DNA of 64,000 bases, taken from NCBI RefSeq assembly GCF_958298935.1, contig NC_084929.1, forward strand, positions 5,766,001 to 5,830,000, in the 5' to 3' direction. Within the stretch, counting starts at the first letter, position 1. Each line of letters begins with the position of its first letter. Below are positions 56,791 through 64,000 of this stretch, piece by piece. The position numbers and the translations under genes were made by a program. The notes below the pieces were generated by a model. The model was not told where the DNA came from. It made no database searches and saw nothing but the letters and a program-made list of their open reading frames with translations. The stretch is from Phragmites australis (Eukaryota; Streptophyta; Magnoliopsida; Poales; Poaceae).

Positions 56791-58061
56791 CTTGCTTCAC
56801 TCCAAAGATCAAGAGATGCAGCAAATTTTGATTCTATTGAAAGTCAACATTGGATGAAAGCTGACTGGTTATTCAGAGTAACAAGTGTGCTCTATACCTA
56901 TTTTTTCTCCAAATCACGGTTTATGTTCGCTAGAAGGATAGAAATGTTTGAGCAAACAAAATAATTCTGATTGCGAATTCCATTTGATGCAGTTACCCGT
57001 TGCTGCTGAGTGCTTTGGTTTGTAATAATAGGCTCATAGTTGCTACCGTTTTTTACCACTTCTTTCCTCTATGGGTGGAGAAGTAGAATCGCGCAACTTG
57101 CAAAACAGCTATTCTCTACTCTTGAAAAAAAATCTCTGACTGGATGCAACATTGAGCTTGTTTGGAAGAAGGGTGGTTTGAGGATCCAAATCATTACCAT
57201 TTAGTACAAATTTGAATAAAATCCTAAAATTTCTAGAGCATTCCTCCTCCAAACTGGCCCTGAGTCCATCGGGATCCCCTAGCTGCAGACGGCAATGGAT
57301 TAGGCCAGTGCATCCTCTCACAAATAAACAGCTTAGAGACCGTGCTTCTAAAAAGCCAATGCTAGGGGACTGTTTGGTAAGGTTTTTTCCGATTTTTTAG
57401 ATCATCCCTGAGCGATTCTTGTCAAGGTTTAGAATCTCTTCACGAAAAGATTTTTATCCCTTTCAACGTTTTAACGATTTTTCTTTATGGTTTCTGTCAC
57501 GAAAGAATTTATAAAGTTATTCTCTTCGTAACAGAATTCTCCTTTCGAAAGAAAGTTATTAACAATAAAATAAAAAAAAATAAGAATAGAGAAGGGAATC
57601 GAGAAATAACAAAATAAAATAAATATGGTTAGAGATTATCCCCATGGTGGTGCCCGTGCTTCTAAAAAGCCACTGCAATGCTAGTGGTGCCCGAGCACGC
57701 TATGGTGGTTAAGACATCTTCCCATTTCATCATCGATAAGAAAAGCAACCATAATCTCTCTTTTTAGGAATATAAGCAACTAATCCATAATCAAGAGTAA
57801 GAAATAACAAGTGAATGATTCTTTTCATCGGATGAAGGGATAGGAACGATACTTCTCCTTGGGCTAAGCATGTCACGTTGGGGCACTGTCGAGCTGCCTC
57901 TTGGTCTTAGGAGCAAAGTAAAAAAAATAAAATGCACCCAAAAGCTGCCGCGCCTGCACGGGCCGGCCACTTCTCCATTTTCCTGGATAGCTTTGCTTGT
58001 TTCGTCCGGCAAACTGGCTTTTAAACTAGAGTATTATAACGCACAGGATGTAATATCTAGG
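56791..58061. other. 3' flank of the 79-residue protein gene with MITE remnants
   Basis: Contains the probable 3' UTR, then a decayed relative of the 105-bp MITE (57153-57263, GAGCTTGTTTGG ... CCAAACTGGCCCTG) and a degraded copy of the Tourist-like family (57395-57645, TCTTCACGAAAAGATTTTTAT ... GAAAGAAAGTTATTAAC region). GTGCCCGTGCTTCTAAAAAG and CCGTGCTTCTAAAAAGCCA-like words repeat at 57330-57360 and 57650-57680. Confidence 0.45.
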
Positions 58062-58392
58062 GCATCTCTAATAGATATTTAAAAATTTATTTCTTATAAT
58101 ATTATTACAGTATCCATTAATACTATTATAGTATCCTCTATTTTTTTCTATCTTCAATAGCTACCATATTTCTTACTTTTTATTACTCTCCTCTAAATTC
58201 ACGTCATTCTTTGTGAACAGTGACAGGAGATCTCCAACCATCTCGAAAATAGCGTTCCGTAAATTTGCAATGCCTGCTTTACTGTAGCAGCTAATAACGA
58301 CTCTGCTGGGGCTAGTTTCCGTGCGCAGAGAGTCCGTATCTAGCCCTGTACGTCTACTGTAGCACATGATAATGATTCCACTGAAGATGGTC
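58062..58392 (+). mobile_element. Harbinger-like MITE copy (family of 1750-1875)
   Basis: Left end GGGCATCTCTAATAG, right end GAAGATGGTC, flanked by CTA and TAA, which is near the 3-bp Harbinger target duplication. The AT-rich part (58085-58195) matches the reverse of 1755-1872. Its right half overlaps the R1 repeat unit. Confidence 0.5.
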
Positions 58393-58571
58393 TAAGGAGA
58401 GGAAGTTTAATAAGCTTGCATTTAACTGACTTAGAGTATCTTCAACAATATAAATATTACTTGATGAGGATTTAATAATAAAGGATTTATTATAAATATG
58501 GTATATCATTAAGATGGAGTACCATGCATTACATTGCATAATACATTTAATAACCACTCTGAGTTAATTAC
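58259..58571 (+). repeat. Repeat R1, first copy
   Basis: Starts GTAAATTTGCAATGCCTGCT and ends CTCTGAGTTAATTA. The same sequence with about 8-10 percent differences recurs at 59453-59760. Together they flank R2 in direct orientation. It includes the right half of the Harbinger-like MITE and an AATATAAATATTACTTGATG block. No coding. Confidence 0.85.
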
Positions 58572-58573
58572 CA

Positions 58574-59452
58574 TGTATCATTTAATCTGGTGCTAATCAT
58601 CTCCATTAATACCAGGCTAATTAGCTTCTCTGCACCATGTGTCCAAAAACCGAGTGCCCGAGCTACACAACCGATGCTAATCACGAAGGATTTTCTTCGC
58701 GGAGGTGAAGAGATTCTCGTTCTCTTTTAACGTTTTAACTGTTTTTCTATAGTGTTTTTTTTCTCGTTTTCGTTACGAAAGGATTCTCAATTTCATTTCA
58801 TTTAAGACGGGATTATCTCCTTTCTCTTCACGAAACGTTTTGAATGGAAGTTGTTAGAGATAAGATAAAATAAAAAGAATACTAACAGGAAGAAAAATTA
58901 GAAATAGGACGAAATAAAAAAAATAATTAAAAAAGCATGAGATGCTCAGGACACATCACAGGCAACATCTCTGCAGGGTTGCAACAAAGGAGCCCTTGGT
59001 GCGTGCGTATCTTAATTTGGGCATTCTAGAAGGATGATGTGATCTGTTTTATATTCTGGTGGAAAGACCGTGTTTATCGACAAGTATATTTTACTGCTTT
59101 GAAATCAACAAGTTTGGCCAGCACTGGTGATGCTCAGTGGAAAGAATGTGTCCTACAATAAAAGTGTACAAACAGAATAAAAGAAAAATCAGACTAACTG
59201 GATTCTGAGAAAGAATATTTACTGCTACTGGTGGAAAGACCGTGTTTATCGACAAGATTCTTTTAAAAATCCTATATTCTAAAATGGCACTGTATCTTAA
59301 TTTGGGCATTCTAGAAGGACTGAGTATATTGCACTTAATTGTCACTGTCTAAATACCTAGACGACGCGTTCTGTTTCGTGTAACCTGTCAATTTCTGTTG
59401 CATGCTCTAATTAGATGTTCTATGCTTGTTTAATAGATCAAATTCTTGCTCG
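58574..59452 (+). repeat. Repeat R2, copy A (879 bp)
   Basis: Starts TGTATCATTTAATCTGG and ends AAATTCTTGCTCG; nearly identical to 62184-63053. Internally TGGTGGAAAGACCGTGTTTA occurs twice (59058 and 59228) and GTATCTTAATTTGGGCATTC occurs twice (59007 and 59292). The stretch 58690-58930 belongs to the Tourist-like MITE family. No coding frame is convincing. Confidence 0.85.
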
Positions 59453-59760
59453 TAAATTTGCAATGCCCGCTTTACTGTAGCAGCTAATAACAACTCCGCT
59501 GGAGCTAGTTTCCGTACGCAGAGTCCGTAACCATCCCTGTACGTTTACTGTAGCACATGATAATGATTTCGCTGGAGATGGTCTAAGGAGAGGAAGTTTG
59601 ATAAGCTTGCATTTAACTGGCTTAGAGTATCTTCAACAATATAAATATTACTTGATGAGGATTTAATAATAAATGATTTATTATAAATATGGTATATCAT
59701 TAAGATGGAGTACCATACGTTACATTGCATGATATATTTAATAATCACTCTGAGTTAAAT
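59453..59760 (+). repeat. Repeat R1, second copy
   Basis: Begins immediately after R2 copy A. It matches 58259-58571 including the AATGATTTATTATAAATATG region, ending GAGTTAAATA. With the first copy it makes an R1-R2-R1 arrangement. Confidence 0.85.
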
Positions 59761-61296
59761 AAAGTACGTGGATATTCCAACAGTTTAATATATTCTACAC
59801 AGAAATTATCCTTAAATTAGAAAAGAATTCTATAGATACGTTCGAGACCTCAAATACGACACGTCTCCCTGACCCAACTATATACAAAGGGGAGTGGTAC
59901 GAGTAGAAAAAAAGAGGCCGGAGAAAAAGCAAAATAGAAATAATACGAGATCGGATAGAAGTAGAAATAAGTCGTTGAGATCCATAGTAAATTCAAGCAA
60001 TGATTAGATTCATTCGATAAGAACTTTAAAATTTTAAATACAAGAGAACTTGCAGAGATTAATATGAGTATATCTATACACATTCACATTGTGATTGTCT
60101 TTTTTAAGATTAATCAAGTTAGCACGAGATATAAAATTAATATACTAAAAAAATCTAAACATGTATAAAATCTCTTATCCTCTCATTCCATACGCGCAAT
60201 TGACAAACAGGTATCCTGCTTTAAATAAGTTTTTGCACTTTACTAATCGCTGACAAATCTTGTTTTTGTTGAGATATTTGCACCGCAGGCCACATGCATA
60301 GCTACTTGCATAATTATAGTGGATCACATGTTTCTTATGTATATGTGAACATTGAGAACTATTGTAGATAGATAACCCGAAAGAGGTGTCTTCAGCATAA
60401 TCCCTCGATGACATGATGCCTTTACAGCTAACTATGTCGATGGAGTTGGTCCGATCAAGGAATGGTGGTGCGGGGTTTCAAAGGAAGGTTCGTGCACCTA
60501 AACTCAATGGCCAAATGATTTCTGCGTACCTGAACTCAAATGCCGGTGTAAAGTTTGGTTTATAAAATTCTCACACACCTAGCAGGGGGCTGATCGTTTG
60601 GACAGACGAGATTTTGATCGAAATCCCAATAATTCGGTGCAAGTTTGGGCGAAACATTCAAAGTTCAGGGAACAATTCCCTTATCCGACCAACAGACCTA
60701 ACTATTGGGAGACAGTGGATCTATCAGGTGAAACCAAATAATCGAACCGATTCAAAATGAGATGCACATTGGAGAATCGGAATCGAAACGAGATCTCCTC
60801 GACCATTTCGCCGAACGGTAGGTAGCACGCACGCCGCCACCCACCAGATCTGGCGCGACCGGACGCGTAACCAACTCGATTACACGCGCAACAATCCGAA
60901 TCGAAGCGCGAATCGCTAGAACACAGGGAATCAACGCAAGAACTGGGGAGAAATATGAACAGCAAATCTTGTGGATCCAATCCAAAGGAGTACAACAACA
61001 TTCGCAGATCTGCCTTTTTAAAAGCAGATCGGAAATGACGAAGAACAAGCACTCCAAATCGGAGCAGATCGGGGAGCGGTCGCGGCGGAGGCGATGGAGG
61101 GAGGGCGCTACGCTAAAACCAGATCCCTCCCCTGTTCTCTCGCCTACGAATCCCAAATTCGAAGGAAAGGAAGAAAAAAAAAGGGGGGCTACACAGTTAT
61201 GTACACACAAGAGGACGGAGCGCTAGAACCATGGCGATGTCGGCGAGTTAGTTTTGTCGTCTCCTCTCCACGGCGGCCGCGGTGGACCGAGGAGGC
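59761..61296. other. Intergenic DNA and 3' region of the 61.3-kb gene
   Basis: 59761-60470 is AT-rich without recognised content. 60640-61290 is moderately GC-rich with overlapping frames on both strands (no domain recognised); part of it is probably the 3' UTR of the minus-strand gene. Confidence 0.35.
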
Positions 61297-61638
61297 CTAC
61301 GCGGAGCGGGCGAGGCGGGATGCGATGGCGGAGTGGTACATGGCGTCGTGGAAGGACTCCGTCTCCACCATCCGCGCCCGCAGCTCGCGCGCCTTCTCCT
61401 CCGTCAGGCCACCCACGAACGCCCTCTGGCCCGCCTTTCCAGCCTCCTCGGCCGCCGGGGCCACCACCGGCGCCGGGGCCTCGAGGTAGTCAGCCCGCGC
61501 CGACCACCCCAGCAGCGGCGCCCACCACTTCCCTCCGTCCGCGCCTGCGCGGACCACCCCGGCAGCCGCGGAGGCACGCGGCCGGACGCTCACAGCAGGG
61601 CGGGCGGGGAAGGAGACGGAGGCTGGTGCCATCGCCAT
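61297..61638 (-). CDS. Conserved plant protein, probably plastid-targeted, intact (113 aa)
   Basis: Uninterrupted frame from ATG 61638 to the stop at 61297. The N-terminus (MAMAPASVSFPARPAVSVR) is rich in Ala, Ser, Pro and Arg and poor in acidic residues, as in chloroplast transit peptides. The mature part has KWWAPLLGWSARADYL, an Ala/Pro linker and a conserved C-terminus GLTEEKARELRARMVETESF then HDAMYHSAIASRLARSA. Such TEEKA ... MYHSAIASRLA endings occur in small uncharacterised plant proteins; I cannot name a function. A TATA box lies 115 bp upstream and ABRE-like elements lie about 170-210 bp upstream, suggesting stress or abscisic-acid regulation. GC content is much higher than around it, as usual for single-exon grass genes. 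Confidence 0.8.
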   Translation of the reverse strand: MAMAPASVSFPARPAVSVRPRASAAAGVVRAGADGGKWWAPLLGWSARADYLEAPAPVVAPAAEEAGKAGQRAFVGGLTEEKARELRARMVETESFHDAMYHSAIASRLARSA

Positions 61639-61753
61639 TTGATCGGTTGGTCGCTTCTCTCCGGCGATTCCCTGCGCGTCCGATGTGTTTTCCGATGCGA
61701 ACTGCGAAATGAGGCTGGCTGGTGATGGAGGCCTACGCTTGGGGTGGCGGGGA

Positions 61754-61760
61754 ATTTATA
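61754..61760 (-). promoter_or_regulatory. TATA box of the 61297-61638 gene
   Basis: TATAAAT on the minus strand 115 bp upstream of the ATG, in a GC-rich context (GGCCGCTATAAATTCCCC), so it stands out clearly. Confidence 0.7.
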
Positions 61761-61810
61761 GCGGCCGGAGCGGGAGGGGAACGCGCGAGTGGATAAGACC
61801 GCCGCGTGAA

Positions 61811-61848
61811 CACGTGGCGGGGATCCTGGCACGGGTCCGTTACGTGTC
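61811..61848. promoter_or_regulatory. G-box/ABRE pair
   Basis: CACGTGGC at 61811-61818 and ACGTGTC at 61842-61848, 30 bp apart and about 50-90 bp upstream of the TATA box of the minus-strand gene. Both contain the ACGT core of ABA-responsive elements bound by bZIP factors. Function is inferred. Confidence 0.5.
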
Positions 61849-62183
61849 ACGGGCTGTACAGTAACCGTAACCCGTTACCGTCCGCCGTCCGTCGTATCTG
61901 CTCCTCTTGCTGTTACCGTTGCATGATTACTTTTCTGGGCCACCGACAGGTGGGCCCGGCCGTGGGTCGCCGGTGGTGGTGCTGCCCTGTTATAACGTGA
62001 CGGTGTTGCCGTTGGGAGCGATTAATGTTTATCTGTCCACGCAAGCAGCTCGTTTATGTTCTGCTGCAATTGGGGCTTGTCTGGTGCCCGGAAGTTTGAT
62101 GATTTTTTTTTTCGCATAGTAAGACAAGTTTAAAGAAGGTATGTTTAGTCAGAAGTATGTGACTGAAAATGTTAATGAGAATT
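61849..62183. other. Distal promoter region and R2 flank
   Basis: GC-rich to about 62100 (5' flank of the minus-strand gene), then a short AT-rich stretch that leads into R2 copy B. No further element recognised. Confidence 0.4.
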
Positions 62184-63053
62184 TGTATCATTTAATCTGG
62201 TGCTAATCATCTCCATTAATACCAGGCTAATTAGCTTCTCTGCACCATGTGTCCAAAAACCGAGTGCCCGAGCTACACAACCGATGCTAATCACAAAGGA
62301 TTTTCTTCGCAGAGGTGAAGAGATTCTCTTTTAACTTTCAATTGTTTCTATTTAGTGTTTTTTTTCTCGTTTCTGTTACAAAGGGATTCTCAATTTTATT
62401 CTATTTAAAACGAGATTCTCTTGTTTCTCTTCACGAAACGTTTCGAATGAAAGCTGTTAGAGATAAGAGAAAATAAAAAAATACTAGCGTGAAGGAAAAT
62501 CAGAAAAAAAATAAAATAAAAAAATAATTAAAAAAGCATGAGATGCTCAGGACACATCACAGGGAACATCTCCGCAGGGTTGCAACAAAGGAGCCCTTGG
62601 TGCGTGCGTATCTTAATTTGGGCATTCTAGAAGGATGATGTGATCTGTTTTATATTCTGGTGGAAAGACCGTGTTTATCGACAAGTATATTTTACTGCTT
62701 TGAAATCAACAAGTTTGGCCAGCACTGGTGATGCTCAGTGGAAAGAATGTGTCCTACAATAAAAGTGTACAAATAGAATAAAAGAAAAATCAGACTAACT
62801 GGATTCTGAGAAAGAATATTTACTGCTACTGGTGGAAAGACCGTGTTTATCGACAAGATTCTTTTAAAAATCGTATATTCTAAAATGGCACTGTATCTTA
62901 ATTTGGGCATTCTAGAAGGACTGAGTATATTGCACTTAATTGTCACTGTCTAAATACCTAGATGACGCGTTCTGTTTCGTGTAACCTGTCAATTTCTGTT
63001 GCATGCTCTAATTAGATGTTCTATGCTTGTTTAATAGATCAAATTCTTGCTCG
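62184..63053 (+). repeat. Repeat R2, copy B (870 bp)
   Basis: Same start (TGTATCATTTAATCTGG) and end (CAAATTCTTGCTCG) as 58574-59452, with only scattered differences and small gaps. Unlike copy A it is not flanked by R1 on either side; the right flank is AAGGGGCACGCATG. Confidence 0.85.
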
Positions 63054-64000
63054 AAGGGGCACGCATGTTGAAAGACAAGATGAAAGGGTGAGTACCGCGG
63101 CCTTCTAGAAGTTCCTTAGAAATATCAAGGACTGCATATTTACATTGTTATGTGGTCGTATGCGATTAAAATTAGCTTGAATTCACCCTAAAATAAAAAT
63201 GTATGCATAGAATAAATCTATGACTAATCGTACGTATAGCAGACTTTTGTCCTACTATTTGATGTAGTCGTTGCTTTGTACTTTCTACACTATATCGCAC
63301 GTTCTACTTCGTATGATTGTTAATTTTCGTTAGTTTACACTTCCTTAATAGTAAAGTCACTTTGCTAGAATTAAGGGTCACGAATGTCGCAAGGGCTACC
63401 TTTGGTCATTTAGAAGTCGTCAAGAGGCATTTAAGGGTTGTATAAAAAATATTCTTATGTGGTGGAACGGAACAGGAGAAAATTCAACTCGAATTCAACT
63501 TGAAATAAAGTTATATAGATAATAAAACTAGCAGTATCATACAGTGCCATTTTAGAATATAGGATTTTTAAAAGAATCTTCTAGGTTTGAAAAACCTATG
63601 GAAACTTTTTCTATATGTACCTAAAGAAAATAAGAATTTTGAAGGAAAATCGACCACGACGTATAATCTAGTGCAAAACGTATCTCTCTCTCCAATTTCA
63701 TGTATTACTTTTTACTGACTTGACTGATACATGTGTTTCAAAATTCGTGTTATTTATCTATTCATTCATGCAACATGATGTTAGGAATACATGTGAACAT
63801 AACAGCATGACGACTACGTTCATCGCCAGAGCATGGTGACCGCGTCCACAAGCGCTGAGTCGGGTTAGTTAGAGAGTTTCCAGGCATGAGCGCTATCGGA
63901 GGATTAACTCCTGTCGCAGGGATCCCGAGAGACCCATTTTTAGAGATTCGACCGAGAGGATAATCCTGAATAAGTTCGTCGGAGAAATAAATAGGAATGA
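63054..64000. other. Intergenic DNA at the right edge
   Basis: AT-rich without recognised genes. 63539-63580 is an inverted copy of a 42-bp piece of R2 (AGTGCCATTTTAGAATATAG region) and fits copy A better than copy B at one position. From about 63880 the sequence becomes more GC-rich (GGGATCCCGAGAGACC), perhaps the edge of an element beyond the window. Confidence 0.4.

Noticed and set aside
61094..61725. Long plus-strand frames over the 61.3-61.6 kb gene
   Set aside because: They are GC-rich shadows of the minus-strand gene; their residues are low-complexity Pro/Arg/Ala and no domain or promoter supports them.
1..64000. tRNA, rRNA or snRNA genes
   Set aside because: No B-box-like GGTTCGAATCC arms, rRNA or snRNA motifs were found by eye; a tRNAscan/Infernal run would be decisive.

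Overview
The window is nuclear DNA from a flowering plant, almost certainly a grass (Poaceae). Evidence: split genes with short GT-AG introns and GC-rich first exons, and a dense nested mix of transposable elements typical of grasses (Tourist/Harbinger and Mutator-type MITEs, a CACTA element with AACCGGCACT subterminal repeats, Sirevirus-like copia, a Tat/Grande-like gypsy element with an antisense ORF, Angela/BARE-like LTR sequence). The species cannot be named from sequence alone. No bacterial features, rRNA, tRNA or CRISPR were seen.

Genes or former genes, left to right: a wall-associated kinase (WAK) pseudogene (2.2-4.7 kb, +); an intact 123-codon gene of the MAPK-kinase-substrate / DUF4666 type (11.6-12.0 kb, -); a decayed CCCH zinc-finger gene (13.1-15.5 kb, -); a 5'-truncated, frameshifted gene for the mitochondrial ATP-synthase assembly factor ATP10 (28.3-33.5 kb, -); an intact four-exon gene for a 79-residue conserved plant protein (53.8-56.8 kb, +); and an intact 113-codon gene for a probably plastid-targeted protein (61.3-61.6 kb, -). 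The intact genes lie near the edges of the TE-rich blocks; three of the six host loci have been broken.

The rest is mobile DNA in layers. 5.4-7.9 kb: a copia remnant split by a Harbinger element with TAA target duplication. 8.1-10.2 kb: a non-autonomous CACTA. 16-20.4 kb: a Helitron end, MITE, GC-rich fragments and an unusual TAGACCAGTC-like tandem array. 21.3-27.5 kb: a 4-kb Mutator-like element (MULE) with AAAACTAAGA target duplication, then a 653-bp MULE derivative with ATGATTTTT duplication, then a long foldback. 33.5-38.5 kb: hAT end, AT microsatellite, and MULE-associated GRF-zinc-finger/coiled-coil pseudogenes. 38.5-42.9 kb: a gag-only Sirevirus-like element without a 3' LTR. 43-53.1 kb: other LTR material and a Tat-lineage gypsy element (pol on +, antisense ORF on -, 3' LTR) with a strikingly repeated CTTCGG/CGAAGG vocabulary. 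58.2-63.1 kb: a duplicated anonymous repeat system (R1-R2-R1 plus a second R2).

The points most worth following are: (i) a hAT-like MITE that landed on an ATP10 splice donor and copied the donor motif in its target duplication; (ii) a GRF-finger plus coiled-coil ORF family found three times in MULE contexts; (iii) the R1/R2 repeat system; (iv) the TAGACC tandem array; and (v) a tandem duplication of the TATA-containing core promoter in the gypsy LTR.
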